This document shows positions 25,557 to 32,886 of a DNA stretch of 64,000 bases, one piece after another. Made by a program: the position numbers and the translations under genes. Positions within the stretch are counted from its first letter, which is position 1. Every line of letters starts with the position of its first letter. The stretch comes from Nocardioides jiangsuensis (GTDB lineage Bacteria; Actinomycetota; Actinomycetes; Propionibacteriales; Nocardioidaceae), in assembly GCF_019679455.1 (NCBI RefSeq), contig NZ_JAIEZQ010000002.1:124001-188000 (forward strand), read 5' to 3'. The notes below the pieces were generated by a model. That model ran no database searches. It saw only the letters and a list, made by a program, of their open reading frames with translations, and had not been told where the DNA came from.

Positions 25557-26003
25557 ATGGCCAAGTCGAAGGTCGGCAAGACCGTCGAGAACCTCGGTGA
25601 CTACCTCCGGGAGCAGCGCGTCAGCGCCCAGCTCTCGCTGCGGCAGCTCGCCGAGCAGACCGGCGTGTCCAACCCGTACCTGAGCCAGATCGAGCGCGGG
25701 CTGCGCCGGCCCTCCGCGGAGGTGCTCCAGCAGCTCGCGAAGGCGCTGCGTGTCTCGGCGGAGACGCTCTACGTCCGGGCCGGGATCCTCGACCCAGACG
25801 AGGACGGCGTCCGATCCGTCGAGCTGGCGATCCTCGCCGACTCGGCTCTGACCGAGCGGCAGAAGCAGTCGCTGCTCGACGTGTACCAGTCCTTCCGAGC
25901 GTCGAACCAGGCGTCCGCCCCTGTCGGGGGCGAGGAGGCCGGTCCGGGGGAACAGGACCCCGGCAACCGCACCACCGACACCAGCACCGACACCCCCGGC
26001 TGA
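25557..26003 (+). CDS. XRE-family regulator (Rv0474-like)
   Basis: A 148-residue DNA-binding protein. The helix-turn-helix is at residues 14-70 (LGDYLREQRVSAQLSLRQLAEQTGVSNPYLSQIERGLRRPSAEVL, then ALRVSAETLY). A short helical segment (ALTERQKQSLLDVYQSFR) and an unstructured, acidic, threonine-rich tail follow. Gene order XRE, HbhA-like, DUF2516 matches mycobacterial Rv0474-Rv0476, which supports orthology. It begins the cluster and is 26 bases before the HbhA-like gene, probably in one transcript. Upstream, CTTGC and GCAAG form a small inverted repeat near a possible promoter. Confidence 0.9.
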   Translation: MAKSKVGKTVENLGDYLREQRVSAQLSLRQLAEQTGVSNPYLSQIERGLRRPSAEVLQQLAKALRVSAETLYVRAGILDPDEDGVRSVELAILADSALTERQKQSLLDVYQSFRASNQASAPVGGEEAGPGEQDPGNRTTDTSTDTPG

Positions 26004-26029
26004 GGCCGGGACAACCCAGGAGGTAACTC

Positions 26030-26749
26030 ATGGCTGTCAAGATCGATGCCACCCGTCCGCTCTACGCCGTCGTCGGCGCCGGCGACCTCGCCGTCGAGCT
26101 CGCCCGCACCGCCGCCAACGACGTGACCTCGCGCTTCGCGAAGGTCGAGCTCCAGCCCAAGGCGCTGCGCGACCAGGCCCGCACCGTGGTCTCCACCCGC
26201 ATCGACGTCCTCGCCGAGGACGCCAAGGGCGCGCAGGCCAAGGTCGAGAGCCGGCTCGCCGAGCTCCAGGCCGACGCCAAGACGCTGCCGTCCAAGGTGG
26301 AGTCCTACGTCAACGAGGCCGTCGCCGAGGCGAACGAGACCTACGGCGACCTCGCCGCCCGCGGCAAGGAGCTGGTGAGCCGGATCCGTGGCCAGCAGGC
26401 CACCAAGGACGCGAAGGCCGCGGTCAAGAGCACCGCGACCCGCGCCAAGACCGCCAAGACGCAGACCACCAAGTCCGCGAAGTCGGCCGCCGGCACCGCC
26501 AAGCAGTCCGCCGCGGAGACCGCCGGCACCGCCAAGAAGTCCGCCGCGGAGACCGCCGACACCGCCAAGAAGTCCGCCGCGGAGACCGCCGACACCGCCA
26601 AGAAGTCCGCCTCGACCACCAAGGCGGCCGCGAAGAAGACCGGTGCCACGGCCAAGAGCGGGACCAAGTCGACCACCACGGCGGCGAAGAAGACCGCGAC
26701 GACCGGCACCCAGGCCGCCAAGGACGCCGCCGAGAAGCTCGGCGACTGA
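26030..26749 (+). CDS. HbhA-like lysine/alanine-rich coiled-coil protein
   Basis: A 239-residue homologue of mycobacterial heparin-binding hemagglutinin. Residues 1-125 are predicted amphipathic helix and coiled coil (YAVVGAGDLAVELARTAANDV, VESRLAELQADAKTLPSKVESYV). The C-terminal third is Lys/Ala/Thr-rich with the 11-residue repeat KKSAAETADTA, resembling the heparin-binding lysine tail of HbhA and also histone H1-like tails. No signal peptide is present, as in HbhA. The start has AGGAGG upstream. In a soil-type actinobacterium its partner may be membrane lipids, nucleic acid or glycans, not host cells. Confidence 0.85.
   Translation: MAVKIDATRPLYAVVGAGDLAVELARTAANDVTSRFAKVELQPKALRDQARTVVSTRIDVLAEDAKGAQAKVESRLAELQADAKTLPSKVESYVNEAVAEANETYGDLAARGKELVSRIRGQQATKDAKAAVKSTATRAKTAKTQTTKSAKSAAGTAKQSAAETAGTAKKSAAETADTAKKSAAETADTAKKSASTTKAAAKKTGATAKSGTKSTTTAAKKTATTGTQAAKDAAEKLGD
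26501..26611 (+). repeat. 33-bp in-frame tandem repeat in the HbhA-like gene
   Basis: Three full units of 33 bases and a partial fourth encode KKSAAETADTA-type repeats. Copies 2 and 3 are identical, a signature of slippage-driven length change in the lysine tail. Confidence 0.85.
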
Positions 26750-26831
26750 AAAGATCCGGCCCGTGCCGGGGCGCCGGACGACGGTCAGCCGACCCTGTTC
26801 TGACCGCGCGGGACGCCCCACCGAGCGACAC

Positions 26832-26870
26832 CGACGAGGCCCCCGCCTTCAGAAGGCGGGGGCCTCGTCG
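26832..26870. terminator. Strong hairpin terminator after the HbhA-like gene
   Basis: Two perfectly complementary 18-base arms (26832-26849 and 26853-26870, beginning CGACGAGGCCCCCGCC) around a 3-base loop, then TGTT. This is one of the most stable stems in the window. Confidence 0.85.
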
Positions 26871-26880
26871 TGTTCGCGGC

Positions 26881-26886
26881 TACCCT
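26881..26886 (+). promoter_or_regulatory. -10 box before the DUF2516 gene
   Basis: TACCCT lies 6 bases before the GTG. The intervening GGGAGG resembles a ribosome site but abuts the start, so leaderless initiation is more likely. Confidence 0.5.
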
Positions 26887-26892
26887 GGGAGG

Positions 26893-27183
26893 GTGCTGAC
26901 CGTGTTCGACATCCAGAACGTCATCCTCCTCGCCGCGTCGCTGGCCCTCTTCGCCGTCGAGGGGTGGGCGTTCGTCGACGCGCTCACCCACCGGCCCGAC
27001 GCGTACGTCGCCGCCGACAAGCAGACCAAGACCATGTGGCTGGTCATCCTCGGCGTCGCGCTCGGCGCGCACATGCTGATCGCGAGTCCCATCCAGCTGC
27101 TCAACATCGCCGGGGCCATCGCCTCGCTGGTGTACCTCGCCGACGTACGCCCCGCGCTGCGCGCGCTCACCCGCCGCAGGTAG
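26893..27183 (+). CDS. DUF2516 family membrane protein (Rv0476-like)
   Basis: A 96-residue membrane protein with three hydrophobic segments: residues 5-28 (FDIQNVILLAASLALFAVEGWAF), 48-66 and 72-86, and a basic C-terminus RPALRALTRRR. This length and pattern match the actinobacterial DUF2516 family, whose gene follows hbhA in mycobacteria. A strong terminator and its own -10 box separate it from the HbhA-like gene here. Function is unknown. Confidence 0.88.
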   Translation: MLTVFDIQNVILLAASLALFAVEGWAFVDALTHRPDAYVAADKQTKTMWLVILGVALGAHMLIASPIQLLNIAGAIASLVYLADVRPALRALTRRR

Positions 27184-27238
27184 CCGTCGCCGGATCCTCC
27201 GCCGGTTTGGATCGACCCGTTTCCGGAAACTTGGGCGC

Positions 27239-28276
27239 ATGGCCAGGCTGCGCACCGTCTCCCCGAACGCGACGGGATGGTCGCGCCGCCGCTCGGGGCG
27301 GGGGTTCGTCTACCTCGACGCCGACGGGGAGCGGCTCGGCAAGGAGGACAGCGTCCGCTGCAAGGACCTCGTGATCCCTCCCGCCTGGGAGGACGTCTGG
27401 ATCTGCCCGCACCGCAACGGCCACATCCAGGCCGTCGGGATCGACGCCGCGGGGCGCCGTCAGTACCTCTACCACCCGCAGTGGCGGGTCGGGCGGGACC
27501 GGATGAAGTTCGACCGGGTCGCCGAGGTCGCGCGACAGCTGCCCAAGGCGCGGGCGGGCATCCTCGAGCACATCGCGCTCGACGGGATGCCCGTGGAACG
27601 GGCGGCCGCGACCGCCGTACGCCTGCTCGACCTCGGCTACTTCCGGATCGGCAGCGACTCCTACGCGGACAGCAACGGCAGCTTCGGGCTGATCACGCTG
27701 GAGAAGCGGCACGTGCGGCGCTCGCGCGACCGGCTGGTGTTCTGCTTCGTCGGCAAGTCAGGCGTCGAGCACTGCATCGAGATCGACGACCCGCTCGCCG
27801 TGGCCGCGGTGGAGACCATGCGGCGCCGGCGCGGCGGCGGGGACCGGTTGCTGGCCTACAAGGACGCCCGGCTGTGGACCCCGGTGGACGCGGTCACCGT
27901 CAACGACTACCTGCGGGACGCGACCGGGGCGGAGATCACCGCGAAGGACTTCCGCACCTGGCACGCCACGGTGCTCGCCGCCGCGTCGCTGGCGGTCAGC
28001 GACGAGCCCGGCACCACGAAGGCGTCGCGGGCCCGGGCGGTACGCCGCGCGATGGTGGAGGTCTCCGACTACCTCGGCAACACCCCGACGGTCGCCCGCG
28101 CGTCGTACGTCGACCCGCGGGTGCTGGATCTCTACGAGGACGGGACCACGATCGCGTCGGCGGCCGGCCGCACCTACGACACCGACGAGGAGCGGCAGGT
28201 CGCTCTGGAGCGGGCCGTGCTCCGGATGCTCTCGCAGGCTCCCGCGGCCCGTGAGCGCGCCGCCCGCGCGTCGTAG
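27239..28276 (+). CDS. DNA topoisomerase IB (poxvirus-like)
   Basis: A 345-residue type IB topoisomerase that relaxes supercoils through a 3-phosphotyrosyl intermediate. Residues 1-90 are the N-terminal clamp (GRGFVYLDADGERLGKED, VIPPAWEDVWICPHRNGHIQA). The catalytic domain follows with RIGSDSYADSNGSFGLITLEKRHV and KDFRTWHATV. The nucleophile is Tyr290 in ARASYVDPRV. The bacterial family is patchily distributed and often involved in stress or transfer-related DNA handling. The macrodomain gene follows 9 bases later from its own -10 box. Confidence 0.93.
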   Translation: MARLRTVSPNATGWSRRRSGRGFVYLDADGERLGKEDSVRCKDLVIPPAWEDVWICPHRNGHIQAVGIDAAGRRQYLYHPQWRVGRDRMKFDRVAEVARQLPKARAGILEHIALDGMPVERAAATAVRLLDLGYFRIGSDSYADSNGSFGLITLEKRHVRRSRDRLVFCFVGKSGVEHCIEIDDPLAVAAVETMRRRRGGGDRLLAYKDARLWTPVDAVTVNDYLRDATGAEITAKDFRTWHATVLAAASLAVSDEPGTTKASRARAVRRAMVEVSDYLGNTPTVARASYVDPRVLDLYEDGTTIASAAGRTYDTDEERQVALERAVLRMLSQAPAARERAARAS

Positions 28277-28279
28277 GGT
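28274..28279 (+). promoter_or_regulatory. -10 box, leaderless start of the macrodomain gene
   Basis: TAGGGT lies exactly 6 bases before the ATG and overlaps the topoisomerase stop codon. Confidence 0.55.
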
Positions 28280-28285
28280 CGGCGC

Positions 28286-28783
28286 ATGGACCTGAATGTC
28301 GTCGAAGGTGACATCACCCGCCAGGACGTGGACGCGGTCGTGAACGCCGCCAACCGCCGGATGCGCGGGGGCGGCGGGGTCGACGGGGCCATCCACGCCG
28401 CCGGTGGGCCGGCCGTCCTCGAGGACTGCCGCGCCCGCTTCCCGGACGGCCTCGCCACCGGGCAGGCCGGATGGACCACCGCCGGGCGGATGCCCGCCCG
28501 CTGGGTGATCCACGTGGTGGGCCCCAACTACAGCGCGGGGGAGCGGGACCGCGGGCTGCTCGTCTCCTGCTACAGCAACGCGCTGCGGGTCGCCGACGAG
28601 CTCGGCGCGGCCACCGTCGCGTTCCCCCTTGTCTCCGCCGGGATCTACGGCTGGCCCCGGGCCGACGCGATCCAGGTCGCCGTCGACACCCTGCGCTCGA
28701 CCCCTACCGAGGTGCGCGAGGCCCGCCTGGTCGCCTTCGGCGCACGCGCGTACGACGAGATCGCCGCCGTACTCCAGGGCTGA
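28286..28783 (+). CDS. Macrodomain ADP-ribose hydrolase / O-acetyl-ADP-ribose deacetylase
   Basis: A 165-residue single macrodomain. VEGDITRQDVDAVVNAANRRMRGGGGVDGAIHAAGG contains the adenosine-binding aspartate, the catalytic asparagine and the glycine loop of the MacroD/YmdB type. PLVSAGIYGWPRADA is the second ribose-contacting loop. Enzymes of this group remove ADP-ribose from acidic residues or deacetylate O-acetyl-ADP-ribose, the product of sirtuins; a SIR2-type gene lies at 40 kb. Substrate is not determined. Confidence 0.93.
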   Translation: MDLNVVEGDITRQDVDAVVNAANRRMRGGGGVDGAIHAAGGPAVLEDCRARFPDGLATGQAGWTTAGRMPARWVIHVVGPNYSAGERDRGLLVSCYSNALRVADELGAATVAFPLVSAGIYGWPRADAIQVAVDTLRSTPTEVREARLVAFGARAYDEIAAVLQG

Positions 28784-29059
28784 GACCCCCTCCGACCCGC
28801 TGAAACCGCCCGTCGGCGTGTCGCTACCGCGCGTTTCGGGACAGCCTGGGGCGAGGGGTGCCGGATGCCTATATCCGCCATGTCCGGCATCCGCAAGGTT
28901 ATGCCTGATTTTTTACCCACAAGCCTCAGTAGAGGGGTTCACCACCCCTCCAAAACCGGCGTAGCGTCCGAGACCTGAGCCGGTACAGGTATCCCCAATC
29001 CGGCACACGTCACATTCGAGTCGGCGCTGGGGGCGCCGGCGGGGGAAGAAGGAATCGTC
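28784..29059. other. Intergenic region, possible structured leader
   Basis: 276 bases without a gene. It contains an imperfect hairpin (CGGATGCC at about 28862 pairing with GGCATCCG at about 28893) and then a GATTTTTTACCC tract, which could end the macrodomain transcript. Further on lie GAGGGGTTCACCACCCCTC, a compact 7-base stem, and G-rich sequence before the next ribosome site. I could not match it to a known riboswitch. Confidence 0.4.
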
Positions 29060-30067
29060 ATGGTGAGACCCATGCTTGGTCGAGCGCGCCCAATTTCGGT
29101 CGCAGCCTCGCTCGCGGTGGTCCTGTTCACGCTCGGTGCTGTGAGTCCGTCGTACGCGGACCCCGGCAACGGCAAGGGACAGGACGAAGCGGCAGCTGCC
29201 TCCGAGGACGCCTCGAATTCAGAGAGCGACACAGGAAAGTCCGAGGAGTCCAGCGGGGCGGTCAAGCAGGCGGAGACCGCTTCCGAGGCTGGGTCGGACT
29301 CCAACGGAGGGGGGAGTGACACCGCGGCCGAGAAGTCCGACGGCAAGGCGGGTGGCTCCAAGAGCGACGACAGCGGCGCCAGCGACAGCGGCAGCAGCGA
29401 CAGCAGCAACGGCGGTGGCAGCTCCAACGGCACCTCCGGTGACGAGGACGAGCCGCAGCCGATCAGCAACGCCGACGCGAACGACGGCGGCGCCAACGGC
29501 CAGTGCCCCGACGGTCCGTACTGCTCGACCCGCGACGGGTCGGAGTCGGAGAACGGCAACGGGGACGGCAAGGCCGTCGGCAAGCCCTGCGCCGGCTGCG
29601 TCGGCAAGGCCGACAACAAGAACCCCAAGGGTCAGCTGCCCAACGGCAAGGACCACAACAAGGGGTACGAGTGCGACAAGAACAAGGGTGTCGGCAAGGG
29701 CAACCCGGCCCACACCACCTGCGAGGAAGAGGAAGAGGAGGAGCAGCCGCCTCCGGGTGAGGAGCAGCCCCCGCCGGGTGAGGAGCAGCCGCCGCCGGGT
29801 GAGGAGCAGCCGCCGGGTGAGGAGGAGCAGCCCCCGCCGGGTGAGGAGCAGCCGCCCGCTCCGGGCGAGGTCGAGCAGCCTCCGCCCCCGGGTGAGGTCC
29901 TGGGCGTCGAGCTGCCGAGGCCGCCGGCACAGGTTCTCCCTGCGCAGGGTGTCCTCCCGGCCGCCGGGTCGAGCAACGCGATGGGTGTCGCCGGAGTCGG
30001 TGGACTGCTGATGGTGCTCGCCGGTGCCGCGACGTTGCTGATGCAGCGCAGGCTCAGGCGGGACTGA
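29060..30067 (+). CDS. Low-complexity secreted surface protein with NPAHT-type cysteine motif and C-terminal anchor
   Basis: A 335-residue exported protein. Signal peptide: MVRPMLGRARPISVAASLAVVLFTLGAVSPSYA. Next comes about 110 residues rich in Ser, Gly, Asp and Glu. A cysteine module spans about 150-222: CPDGPYC, KPCAGCVGKADNKNPKGQLP, GYECDKNKGVG and GNPAHTTC, a pattern I recall from other actinobacterial surface proteins. A poly-Glu and PPPGEEQ repeat follows. The end is LPAAGSSNAMGVAGVGGLLMVLAGAATLL plus MQRRLRRD, a hydrophobic span and basic tail. LPAAG is not a classical sortase site, so membrane or sortase anchoring stays open. AAGGA lies upstream of the ATG. Confidence 0.75.
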   Translation: MVRPMLGRARPISVAASLAVVLFTLGAVSPSYADPGNGKGQDEAAAASEDASNSESDTGKSEESSGAVKQAETASEAGSDSNGGGSDTAAEKSDGKAGGSKSDDSGASDSGSSDSSNGGGSSNGTSGDEDEPQPISNADANDGGANGQCPDGPYCSTRDGSESENGNGDGKAVGKPCAGCVGKADNKNPKGQLPNGKDHNKGYECDKNKGVGKGNPAHTTCEEEEEEEQPPPGEEQPPPGEEQPPPGEEQPPGEEEQPPPGEEQPPAPGEVEQPPPPGEVLGVELPRPPAQVLPAQGVLPAAGSSNAMGVAGVGGLLMVLAGAATLLMQRRLRRD

Positions 30068-30097
30068 CAGCGCGACTGACAGCGCGACTGACAGGGA

Positions 30098-30135
30098 GAC
30101 GGCGGGGGTCGTGGGCAACCACGGCCCCCGCCGTC
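30098..30135. terminator. Bidirectional hairpin between converging genes
   Basis: GACGGCGGGGGTCGTGG pairs with CCACGGCCCCCGCCGTC around GCAA, a 17-base stem with one G-U wobble and a GNRA-like loop, just before the converging SDR gene. Confidence 0.85.
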
Positions 30136-30155
30136 GTGCGCGTCCGGGGAGTGGG

Positions 30156-30914
30156 TCAGCGCGGCGCCATGCGCAGCGCGCCGTCCATCCGGATGACCTC
30201 GCCGTTGAGGTAGTCGTGGTCGATGATCGCGAGCGCGAGCTGGGCGTACTCGTCGGGGCGGCCGAGCCGCTGCGGGAACGGGATCCCGGCCGCCAGCGCG
30301 GCACGGAACTCCTCGCTGACCGTGGCGAGCATCGGAGTCTCGACGATGCCGGGGGCGATCGTGCACACCCGGATGCCGTACTGCGCGAGGTCCCGCGCGG
30401 CGGGCAGGGTGAGGCCGACGATCCCGCCCTTGGACGAGGCGTACGCGGCCTGGCCGACCTGCCCGTCGTACGCCGCGATCGAGGCGGTGTTGATGATGAC
30501 GCCCCGCTGGCCCTGCTCGTCGGCCTCGGTCTCGGCGATCTTCTCCGAGGCGAGCGCGAGCACGTTGAACGAGCCGACCAGGTTGACCTGGACCACCTTG
30601 GCGTAGAAGGCGAGGTCGTGGACGCCCTTCTTGCCGAGGATCCGCATCGACGGGCCGATGCCGGCGCAGTTGACGACCGTGCGCAGCGGCGCTCCCGAGC
30701 CGGCGGCGGTGGCGACGGCCGCGCGGACCTGCTCCTCGTCGGTCACGTCGGTCGCGACGTACTCCACGCCGTCGACCGCGGGTGCGGCCTCGACGGCCTG
30801 CGGCAGGTCGAACGCGAAGACCCTCGCGCCCTGCTTGACCAGGGCGGCGGCGGTGGCCGCACCGAGGCCGGAGGCGCCGCCGGTGACGATGGCGGCGGTG
30901 TTGACGAGCTGCAT
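30156..30914 (-). CDS. Short-chain dehydrogenase, 3-hydroxyacyl-CoA dehydrogenase type II-like
   Basis: A 252-residue SDR resembling human HSD17B10-type 3-hydroxyacyl-CoA dehydrogenases. NAD-binding: AAIVTGGASGLGAATAAALVKQGARVFAFDL. NVVNCAG-type block: VVNCAGIGPSMRILGK. Catalysis: Ser in INTASIAAYDGQVGQ and YASSKGG with the Tyr-Lys pair. PGIVETPMLATVSEEFRAALAAGIPFPQRLG is shared with this subfamily. It follows the acyl-CoA dehydrogenase gene with a one-base overlap, consistent with successive steps of beta-oxidation. Confidence 0.92.
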   Translation of the reverse strand: MQLVNTAAIVTGGASGLGAATAAALVKQGARVFAFDLPQAVEAAPAVDGVEYVATDVTDEEQVRAAVATAAGSGAPLRTVVNCAGIGPSMRILGKKGVHDLAFYAKVVQVNLVGSFNVLALASEKIAETEADEQGQRGVIINTASIAAYDGQVGQAAYASSKGGIVGLTLPAARDLAQYGIRVCTIAPGIVETPMLATVSEEFRAALAAGIPFPQRLGRPDEYAQLALAIIDHDYLNGEVIRMDGALRMAPR

Positions 30915-32092
30915 CAGCTGTTCTCCTTCGTGACCGAGACCGTGCCCCGGTCGTCCTTCGACAGCGCGCGGCCGATCACCATGCGCTGGATCTGGTTGGT
31001 GCCCTCGAAGATCTGCATGACCTTGGCCTCGCGCATGTAGCGCTCGACGGGGAAGTCGCGCGTGTAACCGTAGCCGCCGAGGACCTGGACGGCGTCGGTG
31101 GTCACCTTCATCGCGTTGTCGGTGGCGACCAGCTTCGCGACGCTGGCCTCGCGGCTGAACGGCAGCCCCTGGTCGCGGCGGCGGGCAGCGGCGAGCGTGG
31201 TGGCCCGGGCGGACTGTACGGCGGCCTCCATGTCGGCGAGCACGAAGGCGAGCCCCTGGTGCTCGATGATCGGCTTGCCGAAGGTCTCGCGCTCCTTGGC
31301 GTAGGCGATCGCGGTGTCGAGCGCGCCCTGGGCCAGGCCGGTGGCGACCGCGGCGATGCCGAGACGACCCGAGTCGAGCCCCTCGAGCGCGATCTTCAGG
31401 CCCTCGCCCTCCGCGCCGAGACGTCGCTCGACGGGGATGCGCACGCCCTCGAAGCGCATGGTGGCGGTCGCGGACCCGGTGAGGCCCATCTTCCGCTCCG
31501 GCGGGTCGGCGTACAGGCCGGGTGCGTCGGCCGGGACCAGGAAGCAGGAGATGCCGTTGCGGTCGTCGCTGGTGCGGGCCATCACCTTGTAGAAGTCGGC
31601 GTGCCCGCCGTGCGTGGTCCACGCCTTGGCGCCGTTGAGGACGTACTCGTCGCCGTCGCGCTTCGCGGTGGTGCGCATCGCGGCGGGGTCGGATCCCGCG
31701 TGCGCCTCCGACAGGCAGTAGGCGCCGAGCAGCTCGCCGCTCAGCATGTCGGGGAGCCAGCGCTGTTTCTGCTCCTCGGTGCCGCGGGTGAACAGGCCGA
31801 AGCAGGACAGCGCGTGCACGGACACGCCCACTCCCACGCTGGACCACACCGCGGCGATCTCCTCCAGGACCTGCAGGTAGACCTCGTACGGCTGACCCCC
31901 GCCGCCGTACTGCTCGGGGTAGGGGAGGCTGAGCAGGCCGGCCCGCCCGAGCGTGCGGAAGATGTCGCGGGGGAACGTCTCGGTGGCCTCGGCCCGGGCG
32001 ACCGGGGGAGCGAGCTCCTTGGTGACGAGCTCGCGGGTGAGGCCGATGAGGTCCGCGGCCTCCTGGGTGGGCATGACACGTGTGGCTGGCAA
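30914..32092 (-). CDS. Acyl-CoA dehydrogenase
   Basis: FAD-dependent alpha,beta-dehydrogenation of acyl-CoA, about 392 residues. Signatures: YCLSEAHAGSDPAAM, AKAWTTHGG, ERKMGLTGSATATMRFEGVRIP, RETFGKPIIEHQGLAFVLADM, QVLGGYGYTRDFPVERYMREAKVMQIFEGTNQIQR. The glutamate of IFEGTNQ is the usual catalytic base. A TTG start is chosen because AGAGGA lies 7 bases upstream; the ATG six codons later has no ribosome site. It is divergent from the TetR regulator across an operator-like palindrome and forms an operon with the SDR gene. Confidence 0.94.
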   Translation of the reverse strand: MPATRVMPTQEAADLIGLTRELVTKELAPPVARAEATETFPRDIFRTLGRAGLLSLPYPEQYGGGGQPYEVYLQVLEEIAAVWSSVGVGVSVHALSCFGLFTRGTEEQKQRWLPDMLSGELLGAYCLSEAHAGSDPAAMRTTAKRDGDEYVLNGAKAWTTHGGHADFYKVMARTSDDRNGISCFLVPADAPGLYADPPERKMGLTGSATATMRFEGVRIPVERRLGAEGEGLKIALEGLDSGRLGIAAVATGLAQGALDTAIAYAKERETFGKPIIEHQGLAFVLADMEAAVQSARATTLAAARRRDQGLPFSREASVAKLVATDNAMKVTTDAVQVLGGYGYTRDFPVERYMREAKVMQIFEGTNQIQRMVIGRALSKDDRGTVSVTKENS

Positions 32093-32129
32093 GGAACCGT
32101 CCTCTGCGATGTACTGAAGTGAGTACCAA

Positions 32130-32147
32130 AGTACCACCGCTGGTACT
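32130..32147. promoter_or_regulatory. TetR-type operator in the divergent gap
   Basis: AGTACCA and TGGTACT flank CCGC, an 18-base palindrome midway between the acyl-CoA dehydrogenase and TetR genes. It overlaps the -10 box TACTCT of the regulator, so the TetR protein could repress both directions. Confidence 0.65.
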
Positions 32148-32149
32148 CT
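32144..32149 (+). promoter_or_regulatory. -10 box, leaderless start of the TetR gene
   Basis: TACTCT lies 7 bases before the GTG start and shares bases with the operator palindrome. Confidence 0.5.
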
Positions 32150-32156
32150 CGATGCC

Positions 32157-32741
32157 GTGCCCCGTACTCCCGTGCTTCCCGAGAAGACGCGCCTGCGCCG
32201 TGAGGAGCTGCTGGCCGGGCTGCGGGAGCTGTTCCTGCGCGAGGGGTTCGCCGGGCTCGGCGTCGGCGAGCTCGCGGCCAGGCTCCGCTGCTCGCGTACG
32301 ACGTTGTACCTGGTCGCCCCGAGCAAGGAGCAGATCGTCGTGGCGACGGTGCGCTCCTACTTCAAGAACGCCGCGGAGCGGGTCGAGGCCCGGGTGGCCG
32401 CGTGCGACGAACCTGGCCTGCGCCTCGCGACGTACCTCGAGGCGGTCGCGAGCGAGCTGCAGCCGGCCTCCGAGGCGTTCTACACCGACCTCGCCGGGTT
32501 CGCCCCGGCCAACGAGGTGTACCAGGCGAACACCGGTTTCGCCGCCCAGCGGGTGCAGCAGCTCGTGGTGGAAGGCGTCGAAGCGGGGGCGCTGCGCCCG
32601 GTCAACGCGAGCTTCGTGGGTGCGGCCGTGGCGCAGGTGATGAGCGCGATCCAGACCGGTGAGATCGAGGCCGCCACCGGGCTCGCGGACGCCGAGGCCT
32701 ACCGGCAGCTCGCCGACCTCGTGCTGGCCGGCCTCGCCTGA
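32157..32741 (+). CDS. TetR-family regulator of acyl-CoA genes
   Basis: A 194-residue repressor. N-terminal HTH: RLRREELLAGLRELFLREGFAGLGVGELAARLRCSRTTLYLVAPSKEQI. The ligand-binding domain is helical (YLEAVASELQPASEAFYTDLAGFAP). It is divergent from the acyl-CoA dehydrogenase/SDR operon with a palindrome between them, so it likely senses an acyl-CoA. The GTG start follows a -10 hexamer by 7 bases. A long stem-loop ends the gene. Confidence 0.9.
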   Translation: MPRTPVLPEKTRLRREELLAGLRELFLREGFAGLGVGELAARLRCSRTTLYLVAPSKEQIVVATVRSYFKNAAERVEARVAACDEPGLRLATYLEAVASELQPASEAFYTDLAGFAPANEVYQANTGFAAQRVQQLVVEGVEAGALRPVNASFVGAAVAQVMSAIQTGEIEAATGLADAEAYRQLADLVLAGLA

Positions 32742-32750
32742 ACCGGACCG

Positions 32751-32836
32751 CCACTCGGACGTGCACTCGGCAGGGGTCGGGCCGGCTGTCGAGCGTGACC
32801 GGCCGGCCGGACCGGGTCGAGTGTCCGTCCGAGTGG
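32751..32836. terminator. Long stem-loop after the TetR gene
   Basis: CCACTCGGACGTGCACTCG (32751-32769) pairs with CGAGTGTCCGTCCGAGTGG (32818-32836), 18 of 19 positions, with a GC-rich inner loop that can fold further. The 16-base core recurs at the end of the next gene. Confidence 0.6.
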
Positions 32837-32886
32837 CTGTGGACGGCCGGTCGCTCGCCGCGGCCCGGTGCAGCAGAGTCGGGGCC

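Noticed and set aside
28784-29059. Possible c-di-AMP or c-di-GMP riboswitch before the surface protein gene
   Set aside because: The G-rich leader lacks the conserved core sequences of either class that I know. Only simple hairpins are visible.
29940-29990. Sortase signal in the surface protein
   Set aside because: The C-terminal LPAAG plus hydrophobic and basic tail is suggestive, but it is not LPxTG or LAxTG, so anchoring is left open.
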